Shown here piece after piece: positions 19,379 to 30,100 of a DNA stretch of 64,000 nucleotides. Both the position numbers and the translations under genes were made by a program. The stretch is taken from NCBI GenBank assembly GCA_001897425.1, contig MKSW01000027.1, positions 48,499 to 112,498 of the forward strand, written 5' to 3'. This stretch comes from Actinobacteria bacterium 69-20 (GTDB taxonomy: Bacteria; Actinomycetota; Actinomycetes; Mycobacteriales; Nakamurellaceae). Under the pieces are notes generated by a model, which worked only from the letters and a program-made list of their open reading frames with translations, searched no databases and was not told where the DNA came from. Numbering within the stretch: position 1 is the stretch's first letter; each line of letters starts with the position of its first letter.

Positions 19379-19823
19379 CGACACGGCGGGCGCTGTGGGT
19401 ACCGCGGACACCGCGGACACGGTGGGCGCGATGCGGCCAGGGAGCCGGATCGCCGGCCAGGTCCGCGATTTCCACCTGGCGTATGAGCTGCCGGTCGCGT
19501 CCGCGCCGTCGGCCGGACTTTCCGACGGCCAGGCCGAGCTTCGCCAGAGCCTCATCGAGGAGGAGGTGTCCGAGCTCCGCGCCGCGGCCACCGACGCCGA
19601 TATCGTCGGTATCGCGGACGCCCTGGCAGACATCGTCTACGTCGCCTACGGCACCGCGCTGGTCTACGGCATCGACCTGGACGGTGTGCTCGACGAGGTA
19701 CATGCCTCGAATATGACGAAGCTCGGCGCCGATGGTCGTCCGGTACGCCGCGCGGACGGCAAGATACTCAAGGGTCCGGATTACCGTCCGCCGGACATCG
19801 CGGCGGTTCTGCGGCGACAGTGA
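19371..19823 (+). CDS. MazG-like/PRA-PH-like all-alpha NTP pyrophosphohydrolase
   Basis: RQSLIEEEVSELRAAATDADIVGIADALADIVYVAYGTALVYGIDLDGVLDEVHASNMTKLG; GTG start. Confidence 0.82.
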   Translation: MPDDTAGAVGTADTADTVGAMRPGSRIAGQVRDFHLAYELPVASAPSAGLSDGQAELRQSLIEEEVSELRAAATDADIVGIADALADIVYVAYGTALVYGIDLDGVLDEVHASNMTKLGADGRPVRRADGKILKGPDYRPPDIAAVLRRQ

Positions 19824-19931
19824 CCGGACGGTGACCAGAACGGCGGCAGGCACGACGGAGCGTCGTCACGCTAGGCTCGGAGACGCAGCGGGTCGGATCG
19901 ACGGCATGTCCATCCGGGACCGGGGGAGACC

Positions 19932-20306
19932 ATGATCATGCGCAGTCCACTCGGACGCTGGGTGCGCCGTCTGACCAGCGACGAGGGGGAGCTCGAGGCG
20001 GACACGTTGTCGTCCGAGACCGATGCGGGCGGCGCGATGCGCGCCGACTGCTGCCGGGTCGGCGAGAAGGCCGAGATCCTCGGGAAGCTGCGAATGGTGC
20101 AGGTGCAACCGTGTGACAGCCTCGCCGCGTTGATCGCGGAGCTGTACGACGGCACCGACGCCGTCGAGCTGATCTGGCTGGGCAGGCGCACGATCGCCGG
20201 GATCGAGGCCGGACGCACGGTCCGAGCCACCGGCCGCATCGCGCTGCGCGACGGGCACAAGGCGATCTACAACCCCCGCTACCAACTCTTGCCGACGAGC
20301 GTGTGA
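19932..20306 (+). CDS. OB-fold nucleic acid binding domain protein
   Basis: GKLRMVQVQPCDSLAALIAELYDGTDAVELIWLGRRTIAGIEAGRTVRATGRIALRDGHKAIYNPRYQL. Confidence 0.9.
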   Translation: MIMRSPLGRWVRRLTSDEGELEADTLSSETDAGGAMRADCCRVGEKAEILGKLRMVQVQPCDSLAALIAELYDGTDAVELIWLGRRTIAGIEAGRTVRATGRIALRDGHKAIYNPRYQLLPTSV

Positions 20307-21115
20307 TGGGTCGGCATCGCCCCCTCGCGTCCGGCACCGGCAGTGTTCCCGTGGGTCCCGTGCCGCCCCCCTGGGATGACGAGCCGACCGCTCCTGCCGA
20401 CGGGCGCGCGCCCGGCGCCGAACGGCCTGCCGCCGTCGAAGCATCCGAGGCGGGGTCGCCGGGGGAGGATGCAGCGGCGAGTCGCCCTACGCTGCTCGAC
20501 CAAATGGGCGGCCCGATGGGCATGGTCGATTCCGGCCTTCCCGTGGTGGTCTTCGTCGTTGTCAACGTGATGGCGGGGTTGACCGCGGGGATCATCGCGG
20601 CGCTGGCCGCCGGGGTCGTCATCGCGGCCGCGCGGCTCGTTCGGCACAAACCGGTCACCCAGGCCATCGGCGGCCTGGTGGCGGTGGGGATCGCCGCCTT
20701 CATCGCCTACCGCGTCGGGTCCGCCCGCGGGTACTTCCTGTTCGGGATCTGGACGTATCTGCTCTACGGCGCCGCCCTCGCACTGTCCGTGATCGTGCGC
20801 TGGCCGCTCATCGGCCTGGCGTGGGAGTCGCTCAACGGGCGGGGACGCGCATGGCGCGCCGATCGCCGTCTGCGGTACCGCTACGATGCCGCCACCCTGG
20901 TGTGGGTCGCGGTGTTCGCGCTGCGATATGTGGTGCAGCAATGGCTGTATGGGGCGGATCAGGTGGGCTGGCTCGCCGGTGCGCGGCTGGCGATGGGGTA
21001 TCCGTTGTTCGTCATCGCCGCGCTCGCGACCGTCGTCATCGTCGGATCTGCGTCCGGTGTTCGCGTGCGGGATCTGCTGCGCAGACGGCGCCCCGCCCCG
21101 ACCGACCCGCGCTGA
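20303..21115 (+). CDS. DUF3159 family membrane protein
   Basis: GMVDSGLPVVVFVVVNVMAGLTAGIIAALAAGV...GLAWESLNGRGRAWRADRRLRYRYDAATLVW. Confidence 0.88.
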   Translation: MMGRHRPLASGTGSVPVGPVPPPWDDEPTAPADGRAPGAERPAAVEASEAGSPGEDAAASRPTLLDQMGGPMGMVDSGLPVVVFVVVNVMAGLTAGIIAALAAGVVIAAARLVRHKPVTQAIGGLVAVGIAAFIAYRVGSARGYFLFGIWTYLLYGAALALSVIVRWPLIGLAWESLNGRGRAWRADRRLRYRYDAATLVWVAVFALRYVVQQWLYGADQVGWLAGARLAMGYPLFVIAALATVVIVGSASGVRVRDLLRRRRPAPTDPR

Positions 21116-21161
21116 TCGACCCCGGCTGTGTGACCCCCGCTGTGTGACCTGCCGCGTGCGG

Positions 21162-21815
21162 TCAGCTGAGCGCGCGGCGCACCTCGTCCTCGACCTCGGG
21201 CGTTGCCACGAGCAGCAATTCGTCCCCCGCCTCCAACGGTTCGTCCGCCTGCGGCACGATCACCCGGCCGCCGCGCAGGATCGTGACCAGCGCGGCATCC
21301 GGCGGCAACCGCAGGTCCCGGACGGGGCTCCCGGAGATGGCGGCTCCCGAGGGCAGCGTCACCTCCACCAGGTTGGCCTGGCCCTGTCGCAGGGTGAACA
21401 GCCGGACCAGATCGCCGACCGTCACGGCCTCCTCGACCAGCGCGGCCAGGATGCGCGGTGTCGAGACGGCGACGTCGACGCCCCACGACTCGTTGAACAG
21501 CCACTCATTGCGCGGGTCGTTGACGCGGCCGACCACGCGGCTCACGGCGAACTCGGTCTTCGCGAGCAGGGCCAGCACCAGGTTGACCTTGTCGTCCCCG
21601 GTGCAGGCGATCACCACATCGCAGGTGTGCAGTCCCGCCTCCTCCAGGGAGGCGAGTTCGCAGGCGTCGGCCTGCACCCATTCCGCCGCGTCGATCAGCT
21701 CCGGGGTGATCGCGTCGGCCGACCGGTCGATCAGCATCACCTGGTGGCCGTTGTCCACGAGTTCCGCGGCGATCGACCGCCCGACAGAGCCGGCGCCTGC
21801 GATGGCGATCCTCAT
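21162..21815 (-). CDS. ceoC: TrkA-type potassium uptake regulatory protein
   Basis: MRIAIAGAGSVGRSIAAELVDNGHQVMLIDRSADAI plus TrkA-C; second of a pair as in mycobacteria. Confidence 0.92.
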   Translation of the reverse strand: MRIAIAGAGSVGRSIAAELVDNGHQVMLIDRSADAITPELIDAAEWVQADACELASLEEAGLHTCDVVIACTGDDKVNLVLALLAKTEFAVSRVVGRVNDPRNEWLFNESWGVDVAVSTPRILAALVEEAVTVGDLVRLFTLRQGQANLVEVTLPSGAAISGSPVRDLRLPPDAALVTILRGGRVIVPQADEPLEAGDELLLVATPEVEDEVRRALS

Positions 21816-21901
21816 GCAGTTTCTCCCGTGTGCGTGGCGCCGGCTGGCTCGGGCAGTGTGATGAGCCCGACAGAGCCGGCGCCCGCTATCGCGATCCTCA
21901 T
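21812..21901 (-). other. 30-codon mini-ORF, partial duplicate of the ceoC 5' end
   Basis: Encodes MRIAIAGAGSVGLITLPEPAGATHTGETA; ATGA overlaps upstream with ceoB stop and downstream with ceoC start. Confidence 0.75.
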
Positions 21902-22566
21902 GCCGACTCCTCACCGGGGCGGGCGGCGGCCCGGTCAGGGACGGCCACCAGATCCGTGCACAGTACGGCGGCGTAGACGATATCGCCGTCCTGGATCACG
22001 CTCGACTCGTCCGGAAGCAGCGCCTCGCCGAACCGGATGATCGACGCGACGTGCACCGAGAGCGCGCGTTCCAGCTGGTGCACGGGCCGGCCGATCCATT
22101 CGCGGTGGTACGGGATTGCGGCGATCGCGACCTGGCCGGTCGGGTCGCGCCATTCGCTGATCACGCCCTCCGGGATGATCTCCCGCAGCAGCCGGTCCGC
22201 CGTCCACGGCACCGTCGCCACCGTCGGGATGCCGAGCCGCTCGTAGACCGCAGCGCGCTTCTGGTCATAGATACGCGCGACCACGATCTCCACGCCGAAC
22301 TGCTCGCGGGCCACCCGCGCGGCGATGATGTTCGAGTTATCCCCGGACGACACCGCGGCGAACGCGTGGGCCTCGGCGATCCGCGCCTTGGTCAGCGTGT
22401 CCCGGTCGAAACCCATTCCCAGTACCTGGGTTCCGCGGAACTCCGGTCCCAGCCTGCGGAACGCCTCGGCGTCGCGGTCGATGACCGCGACGGAATGTCC
22501 CGCGTCCGAGAGCTGCCGGGCCAGCATCGATCCGACACGCCCACAGCCCATGATCACGATGTGCAT
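21898..22566 (-). CDS. ceoB: TrkA-type potassium uptake regulatory protein
   Basis: MHIVIMGCGRVGSMLARQLSDAGHSVAVIDRDAEAFRRLGPEFRGTQVLGMGFDRDTL. Confidence 0.92.
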   Translation of the reverse strand: MHIVIMGCGRVGSMLARQLSDAGHSVAVIDRDAEAFRRLGPEFRGTQVLGMGFDRDTLTKARIAEAHAFAAVSSGDNSNIIAARVAREQFGVEIVVARIYDQKRAAVYERLGIPTVATVPWTADRLLREIIPEGVISEWRDPTGQVAIAAIPYHREWIGRPVHQLERALSVHVASIIRFGEALLPDESSVIQDGDIVYAAVLCTDLVAVPDRAAARPGEESA

Positions 22567-22796
22567 CGCGAGTTGTCCCTCTCCGGCGTCGTGTAAGGCC
22601 GAATGTCGTCATCGCAGGTCGGTGCGGCGTAGTGGCACGGCATCTCGGTGCCGGATGTCCTCGCCGCCGCGCACCGCCCCTCGACGGTACTCACGCAACC
22701 TACCGCCCGCGGCGATCCGCGCCGAACGGTGGCCACACGGCGAGGCGCGGCCCGCGCGTACCCCAGCGGCGCCGGCTCGTCGTAGGCTATCCGGTT

Positions 22797-24941
22797 GTGT
22801 CGAAACGGACAGCGCCGAAGCTCCCCAGGGTCGTCAAACGACTGCTGGTCGGGCAGCCGTTTCGCAGCGACAAGCTGTCGCACACGCTGCTGCCCAAGCG
22901 GATCGCGCTGCCGGTGTTCGCGTCGGACGCGCTCTCCTCCGTCGCGTACGCGCCGGAGGAGGTCTTCGCGACCCTGTCCGTCGCCGGCCTGTCCGCCGTC
23001 ACCATGGCTCCGTGGGTCGCGGCCCTGGTGGCGTTCGTCATGCTCGTGGTTGTCGCGTCCTATCGGCAGAACGTGCACGCCTACCCCTCCGGGGGCGGCG
23101 ACTACGAGGTCGCGAGCACCAACCTGGGCCCGAACTTCGGTCTGATGGTGTCCAGCGCGCTGATGGTCGACTACATCTTGACGGTCGCGGTGTCCACCGC
23201 GTCGGGGGTGGCGAACATCGGGTCGGCCGTCGGCGTCGTCGGGGATCACGCGGTGCTGTTCTCGGTCGGGATCATCGTCGTGGTGACGGCGCTCAATCTG
23301 CGCGGCATCCGCGAGTCTGGCAAGGCATTCGCGATCCCGGTGTACGCGTTCATCGTCTCGATCCTCATCATGATCGTCACCGGTCTCGTCAAGTTCGCCC
23401 TCGGTATGACGCAGCTCTCGCCGAGCGCCGGGTTCACCATCCAGGCGACCGGGACCTTCAGCGGTGCCGCGTTCGCGTTCCTGCTGCTGCGCGCGTTCTC
23501 GTCGGGGTCCGCTGCGCTCACCGGCGTCGAGGCCATCTCGAACGGTGTGCCGTCGTTCCGCAAGCCGAAGTCCAAGAACGCGGCGACCACGCTCGCTCTC
23601 ATGGGCGTGTTATCGGTGACCATGCTGATGGGCCTGGTCGGCATGGCCGTGATCACCCACGTCCACCTGGCCGGGCCCGGGGTGACGCTGGGTGGCGCGC
23701 CGGCGGACTACAACCAAAACACGCTGGTGGTGCAGATCGCGCGCGCGGTTTTCGACGGATTCCCCATCGGCTACTACGTGGTCTCGTTCACCACGGGCCT
23801 CATCCTGATGCTGGCCTGCAACACCGCGTTCAACGGCTTCCCCGTGCTGGGCTCGATCCTTGCGCAACATCAATACCTGCCGCGCCAGCTGCACACCCGT
23901 GGCGACCGGCTCGCCTACTCCAACGGCATCGTGTTCCTGGCCGGCATCGCGCTGGTGTTGATCATCGCGTTCAAGGCGAACGTCTCCAGCCTGATCCAGC
24001 TCTACATCGTCGGCGTGTTCGTGTCGTTCACGTGTTCCCAGGGCGGCATGCTGCGGCATTGGCAGCGGCTGCTGCGGACCGAGAAGGATCGCGCCGCCCG
24101 GCTTCGCATGCGACGCGCACAGACCATCAACGCGATCGGTTTCTGCTGCACCGGAACGGTTCTGGTGATCGTTCTGCTGACGAAGTTCCTGGCCGGGGCG
24201 TGGATCGCGATCCTCGCGATGGTGATCATCTTCTTCACCATGAAGGGCATCCACCGGCACTACGCGCGGGTGGCGCGGGAACTGGCCGGTTCGGAGCAGG
24301 ACCTGGTGCTGCCGAGCCGCATCCACGGCATCGTGCTGGTCTCGAAGTTGCACCTGCCGGCCCTCCGTGCGCTCGCCTACGCCCGCGCGACCCGCCCCGA
24401 CGTGCTGGAGGCGGTGACCGTCAATGTGGACCCCGAGGACACGACCGCCCTGGCCCGTGAGTGGGAGGACCGGCAGATCCCGGTCCCGCTGAAGATCATC
24501 GACTCGCCGTTCCGGGAGATCACGCGGCCGATCCTGGACTACGTTCGTCGGGTCCGCAGCGATTCCCCGCGCGACGTGGTCACGGTCTTCATCCCGGAAT
24601 ACGTGGTCGGCCACTGGTGGGAGCAGTTGCTGCACAACCAGTCCGCGCTCCGGCTCAAGGGCCGGCTGCTGTTCACCCCCGGCGTGATGGTCACCAGCGT
24701 GCCGTGGCAACTGCTCGGCTCGGCGGACGCCGCGGAGCCCAAGTCCGGCGGCCCGCAGCGCCCCGGTCGGGCACCCGCGCGGGCGGACACCGCCGAGCGG
24801 ACCGGCTGGTTCGGCCAGACGATGGGTGCCCAGCACCCGGACGGGCAGGCGGCCGGGGGCCGGACCGGAGACGGCGCGTACGGCGCGCGCCCCTCTCCGG
24901 CGAGCCACGGGTTGCATCCGCGCCTGCGACGCCGCCGGTGA
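22797..24941 (+). CDS. APC family permease
   Basis: VGQPFRSDKLSHTLLPKRIALPVFASDALSSVAYAPEEVF; many TM segments; divergent from ceoBC. Confidence 0.9.
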   Translation: MSKRTAPKLPRVVKRLLVGQPFRSDKLSHTLLPKRIALPVFASDALSSVAYAPEEVFATLSVAGLSAVTMAPWVAALVAFVMLVVVASYRQNVHAYPSGGGDYEVASTNLGPNFGLMVSSALMVDYILTVAVSTASGVANIGSAVGVVGDHAVLFSVGIIVVVTALNLRGIRESGKAFAIPVYAFIVSILIMIVTGLVKFALGMTQLSPSAGFTIQATGTFSGAAFAFLLLRAFSSGSAALTGVEAISNGVPSFRKPKSKNAATTLALMGVLSVTMLMGLVGMAVITHVHLAGPGVTLGGAPADYNQNTLVVQIARAVFDGFPIGYYVVSFTTGLILMLACNTAFNGFPVLGSILAQHQYLPRQLHTRGDRLAYSNGIVFLAGIALVLIIAFKANVSSLIQLYIVGVFVSFTCSQGGMLRHWQRLLRTEKDRAARLRMRRAQTINAIGFCCTGTVLVIVLLTKFLAGAWIAILAMVIIFFTMKGIHRHYARVARELAGSEQDLVLPSRIHGIVLVSKLHLPALRALAYARATRPDVLEAVTVNVDPEDTTALAREWEDRQIPVPLKIIDSPFREITRPILDYVRRVRSDSPRDVVTVFIPEYVVGHWWEQLLHNQSALRLKGRLLFTPGVMVTSVPWQLLGSADAAEPKSGGPQRPGRAPARADTAERTGWFGQTMGAQHPDGQAAGGRTGDGAYGARPSPASHGLHPRLRRRR

Positions 24942-26233
24942 GCGTCCCGCCCCCGGTGGGCGTCGATCTGGACGTCGGCGACGAGCTCGAACTCGACATC
25001 GGCCCGGTGGCGCACGGCGGCGTCTGCGTCGCCCGCGCGGATGGGCGCGTGGTCTTCGTCCGGTACGCCTTGCCCGGCGAACGCGCGGTGGTGCGCGTCA
25101 CTGAGGCCCGCCCCGGCTCGTTCTGTCGCGGCGAGGCGATCCGGGTCGTGCGGGCCGATCCGCGCCGGGTCGTGCCACCGTGCGCCCACTTCGGGCCGGG
25201 CGGGTGCGGCGGGTGCGATTTCCAGCACGCTCGCGCCGACCTGCAGCGGGAGCTCAAGGCGGCGGTAGTGCGCGAGCAGCTGCGGCGGCTCGCCGGGATC
25301 GACATGCCCGTCATCGTCGAATCGCTGCCGGGGGACGGCTTCGGCTGGCGAAGCCGCGTTCGGTGGGCCGTCGGCCGGTCCGTGCCGGGCACCGGGATTT
25401 CCGAGTATGACGCTGTTCTGGGGCCGCGCCGGTACCGGTCGCACGAGGTCGTTCCGATCTCGGCGGCGCGGCCGTGCCTCATCGCCGCGCCGGGTCTGAC
25501 CGAAGCTGCCGATGCGTTGGACCTACCGCCCAGTGCCGACGAGGTGGTGTTGACACGGCGCGCGGGCGCGGACCCGGCGGTCGCGTACCTGTCCGGCGGG
25601 CGCCGGGTCGCGGGATCTTCCGTCGATCGCGCCGATAGCGACTACGGCGCAACGATTCTCACCGAACGCGCCTACGACCGGTCGTTCTCGGTGGCGGACA
25701 CGGGGTTCTGGCAGGCGCACGAGTCGGCCGCCACCGTGCTGTGCGGCGCGGTCGACGACGCCCTGGCGCACGTGGACCTGTGGGGCGGCGCGGCGTGGGA
25801 CCTCTACGGCGGGGTGGGCCTGTTCGCGGCAATGCTCGCCGACCTGGTCGGCCCCGAGGGCTCGGTACTCAGCGTGGAATCCGACCGCGCCGCTTCCGAT
25901 CTCGCCGCGACGAACCTGGCGGATCTGCCCCAGGCACGGACCGTCTCGACCCGGGTGGACCGGTTCCTGCGCAGCGCGGCCGACGAGGCGCCGGGCCGGG
26001 TCGGGGCGGTAGTGCTGGATCCGCCGCGGTCGGGCGCCGGCGAGGCGGTGTGCCGCGGCATTGCTAGGCGCTGGCCGACCGTGATCGTCTACGTCGCGTG
26101 CGACCCGGCGGCCCTGGCCCGTGACGCGGCGACCTTGGCCGGCGTGGGCTATCGGCTGGCAGCGCTGCGAGCGTTCGACGCGTTCCCGCAGACGCACCAC
26201 GTGGAGTGCGTCGCCAGTTTCACTGCGGTGTAG
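24938..26233 (+). CDS. Class I SAM-dependent RNA methyltransferase with TRAM domain (TrmA/RumA family)
   Basis: TRAM start, CAHFGPGGCGGCDFQH Fe-S-like cysteines, VVLDPPRSGAG, YVACDPAALARD. Confidence 0.93.
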   Translation: MSVPPPVGVDLDVGDELELDIGPVAHGGVCVARADGRVVFVRYALPGERAVVRVTEARPGSFCRGEAIRVVRADPRRVVPPCAHFGPGGCGGCDFQHARADLQRELKAAVVREQLRRLAGIDMPVIVESLPGDGFGWRSRVRWAVGRSVPGTGISEYDAVLGPRRYRSHEVVPISAARPCLIAAPGLTEAADALDLPPSADEVVLTRRAGADPAVAYLSGGRRVAGSSVDRADSDYGATILTERAYDRSFSVADTGFWQAHESAATVLCGAVDDALAHVDLWGGAAWDLYGGVGLFAAMLADLVGPEGSVLSVESDRAASDLAATNLADLPQARTVSTRVDRFLRSAADEAPGRVGAVVLDPPRSGAGEAVCRGIARRWPTVIVYVACDPAALARDAATLAGVGYRLAALRAFDAFPQTHHVECVASFTAV

Positions 26234-27038
26234 GCGCTTTCGTTGTGCTGCCGGTGCCGGTGGTGTCACCGGTGCCGCGTGCCTGCTCGGCCTGCCAGGC
26301 GAGCAGCTCGGCGGGCCGGTTGGTGAAGATCCCGTCCACCCCCGCCGCGGTGAGCCCCGCCCATTCGTCCGGTCGGTCGGCGGTCCACGGGATCACGGCG
26401 ATCCCGGCGGCATGAAGCCTGCCCACGAGCCCGGGGTCCGCCAGCACGTCCGGAACACTGGGGTTGTAGGTGATCGCGCCGAGGCGCCTGCAGTCGCCGA
26501 CCGGGTCGGCGCCGATCGTCTCGACGAGAAGGCCGACAGGCTCGTCCGGCAGCAGCGCCCGCACGTGCCGAAGGGCCGGCACCTCGAAGGACTGCAGCAC
26601 CACGCGCCCGCGCGCGTCCGCGACGTCGATGTCGGCGATGATGGCACGGACCTGGTCCTCGGTGTGTTCGCCCTTGATTTCGAGCAGAAGCCTTCGCTCG
26701 CCCGTCATCTCGGCGAGCAACTCGGCCAGCGTCGGGATCCGCACCCCGGCGAACGACGCGCCGAACCAGGCCCCGGCGTCGAGGGCGGCCAGCTCGGTGG
26801 CGGTGTGCGACCGGACATCGCCTCTCCCGTCGGTGGTGCGGTCCACCGCGTCGTCATGGATGAGAACCCTGGCGCCGTCGCGCGTCGGCTGGACATCGGT
26901 CTCCGACCATTGCGCGCCATCGGCCCAACCCCTGCGGAACGCCGCCATGGTGTTCTCCGGCGCGGCGGCGGACGCCCCGCGATGCGCGATGACGATGGGC
27001 GCTGCCCCGTGCCGGAGGAGGGGTTCCCGAGGTGCCAT
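26220..27038 (-). CDS. Glycerophosphodiester phosphodiesterase
   Basis: PIVIAHRGASAAAPENTMAAFRRGWADGAQWSETDVQPTRDGARVLIHDDAVDRTTDG. Confidence 0.93.
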   Translation of the reverse strand: MAPREPLLRHGAAPIVIAHRGASAAAPENTMAAFRRGWADGAQWSETDVQPTRDGARVLIHDDAVDRTTDGRGDVRSHTATELAALDAGAWFGASFAGVRIPTLAELLAEMTGERRLLLEIKGEHTEDQVRAIIADIDVADARGRVVLQSFEVPALRHVRALLPDEPVGLLVETIGADPVGDCRRLGAITYNPSVPDVLADPGLVGRLHAAGIAVIPWTADRPDEWAGLTAAGVDGIFTNRPAELLAWQAEQARGTGDTTGTGSTTKAPTPQ

Positions 27039-27195
27039 GTTCCGGAGGCTACGCCGTCGTCCGGGCGGGCCGCACGGGGCCGCCCATACCTCCGGGATCA
27101 CCGTGATCGCGTCTCATTTCTCACATCCGCGGTGGTCAGGGCCGCGTTTTCGGCTCTATAGGCTAGAAAGGTTGCGTTTGCAGAGGAGGACATGG

Positions 27196-30100
27196 GTGCT
27201 TCGGGATCGGTTGGTCAGCGGCCAGACGACCCTCAGCCGTATGTGGCTCCTCTCGGTGGTCGCCGTGGTCCTCGGCCTCGTCGGCGGCGGCGCGGCCGTC
27301 GGCCTGTTCACGCTGATCAGCCTCATGACGCACCTCACGCTGCTCGGTGATGTCGGCTTCAGCCTGCCGTCGCTGCGCGGGTACCACCCCACGCCGTGGC
27401 TGATCGTGTACGCCGTCGCCGGCGGGCTGATCGTGTCGCTCTTCGCCGCTTGGGCGCCGGTGATCCGCGGCCACGGCATCCCCGAATCGATGGAGGCCAT
27501 CCTCGAACGCGACAGCCGGATCCGTCCGCGTGCCGCGATCGCCAAGCCGCTGTCGGCTGCCGTCACCATCGGTACCGGCGGGCCGTTCGGGGCGGAAGGC
27601 CCGATCATCGTCACCGGGGGATCCGTCGGCTCCCTGCTCGGGCAGCTCTTGTCCGTGTCGCCCGCGGAGCGCAAGATCATGCTCGCGACGGGGGCGGCGG
27701 CCGGCATGTCCGCGACGTTCAACACGCCCATTGCCGCGGTGATCCTCGCGATCGAGCTGGTGCTCTTCGAGCGGTCGCTCCGGGTCATCGTCCCGCTGTG
27801 CATCGCGAGCGGGGTGGCCGCCGCCATCCATGTGGTGGCGTTCGGCTCGGAGCCGCTGTTCATGGTTGCGACGAAGCTGCACGTCAGCCTCGCGCATCTG
27901 CCGTTGTACGTGGTCGTGGGACTCGCCTCCGGGGTGATGGCGATCGTGCTGAACAAGGGCCTGTTCGCCATGGAGGCGGCGTTCCGGCGGCTACCGATCA
28001 ACATCTTCTGGTGGCCTGCGATCGGCGCCCTCGGATTCGCACTCATCGGCCTCGCGGTCCCGCGGACCCTCTCGATGGGCTATTCGGTGATTGTCGACAC
28101 GCTGGCCGGGCGCTTCACCGCGGGCATGCTCGCCGTGCTGCTTGTCGCGAAACTGCTGTCGTGGCTGATCGCCCTGGGATCGCAGACGTCCGGCGGCACG
28201 CTCGCCCCCATGTTCCTGGTGGGTGCCACGATGGGCGCACTCCTCGGCGACGCCGTCAACGCCGTCTTCCCGGGCTGGCACGTCTCCCCAGCCGCGTTCG
28301 CACTGGTCGCCATGGGGGCGACCTTCGGTGCGGCCACCAAGGCGGTCTTCGCGGCGGTCGTCTTCGCGGCCGAAGTCACCGGCGAGTACACCATGTTGAT
28401 CCCGCTCATGATCGGCGCCGGGTTCGCAGAACTGGTTGTCGAGGCCGTGCTCTCCGACCGCATGATGACGGAGAAGCTGTCGCATCGCGGATTCCGGGTG
28501 GAGTTCCGCACGGCGGTCGATGCGCTTCGGACCAGGGTCGCGCGACAGGTGATGCGCGGGCCGGAATGGGTGCGATCGGACGCCGACCTGCAGCGGGCGC
28601 GGAACATGTTGGCGCACTTGGGGATCGACACGATCGCCGTCGCTGATGTCGATGGCCGCTACCTCGGAACGGTGACCTCCGCAGCCCTCGACCATGTCGC
28701 CGCGTCCGCGAATCAGGCTGCCTCGCCGCCGGGTGCCGGCATCGTCGCCGGGGACCTCGCGAGCGGTTCGCTCGACCCGGTGCGGCCGGACGAATACCTC
28801 GCCGAGTCGTTGGAGCGCTTCCTGGCGCATCCGGTGGACGCCCTGCCGGTGGTGCAGGACGGCCGCGTGGTCGGCCTGCTGACGCAGTCCGACCTGATGG
28901 CCGAGCGGTACCGCCGGAGCACGGGCCAGGAGCTTCGGCAGGCGGGTTGGGTCGCGTCCCTCCACCGCATCGTGCCCAGGCCGTCGCGGGGCGAAACCCC
29001 GAAGACGCGCCCGGCGGAGAGCGCCGGGCATACCGCACCGTCGGCACTGCCGAAGGCGTCGTCCACCCCGGTCGCCGTGGATGCGGCGGGAGATCCGCGT
29101 TCGGCGCCGCAGCCCGCGCCGGCGGCGTTCGGCCTGCATCGCGCACGGCATGCCACGCCCCATCGGCTGTTGCCGGTCCCGGCCGACATCACCCCCGGGC
29201 TGGGGCAGTTCGTGCTGTCGGAACGGTCCCGCATCGTCGTCGACTGGGGATCCGCGCAGGCGCGGCCGATTGCCGATGCGCTAGCGCAGCAGCTGCGACC
29301 GGCGACCGGGTTCCGGCTGTCGGTCAGCGACGGCCGCGCCTACCGAGACGACATCAGCCTGTCGCTCGCGCCGATCGACGACCTGCCTCCCGCGGGATGG
29401 GACGAGGGCTACGTGCTGTGCTCCGGCGTCTCCGGAGTCAGTCTCACGGCCCCGTCGCTGCGGGGGTTGAACCACGGCATACAGACCATTCGGCAATTGC
29501 TGCCCGTGTGGATCACCGCCGATCACCGAATGCCCGGGCCGTGGACGATGCCGGCCGTGACGATCATCGACTACCCCCGCCTCGCGGAGCGGACCGTCCG
29601 CATCGACCTGACGTGCCGTGACACTTCTAGTCGCGACATTCCGAGTCGCGACATTCCGAACCGCGACATTCCGCTCGGCGTGTTCCGCACGATCGTCGAC
29701 CGCATCAGTGACTACAAGATCAACAGGGTGAGCCTGCAGCTCCCCGACGGGGTGTGCGAGCCCCCCGCGGACATCGTGGAATACGCCGCGGCACGGTTCA
29801 TCACCGTCGTCGTGGAACCCGGGGTGCCCGCCGGCGCCGGTAGGTCGGCCGACTCCGGTTCCGCGGACGACGCCTCGCGGATCGTGGACGCGAGCGGTGC
29901 GCTCAGCGGCGCGTTGCTGGTGGCTGCGGAACGGGCCTGGTCGCACGCGAGCACTGCGGTGCCCGGACAGGACAGCGGCACTTTCGACCGCCGAGCTGCC
30001 GCCCAGGGCCCGCGGCTCGCCCTGACGGGCACACCGCTGCGGCTGACCGTCGACGCGCCCTGGCGGCTCGACCTCGTGGCGATGCCCGCTCGGGCGCACC

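Noticed and set aside
26470-27195. Upstream 242 codons of the ClC-GH20 ORF
   Set aside because: Antisense to the GDPD gene and before an AGGAGG/GTG start at 27196; not part of the protein.
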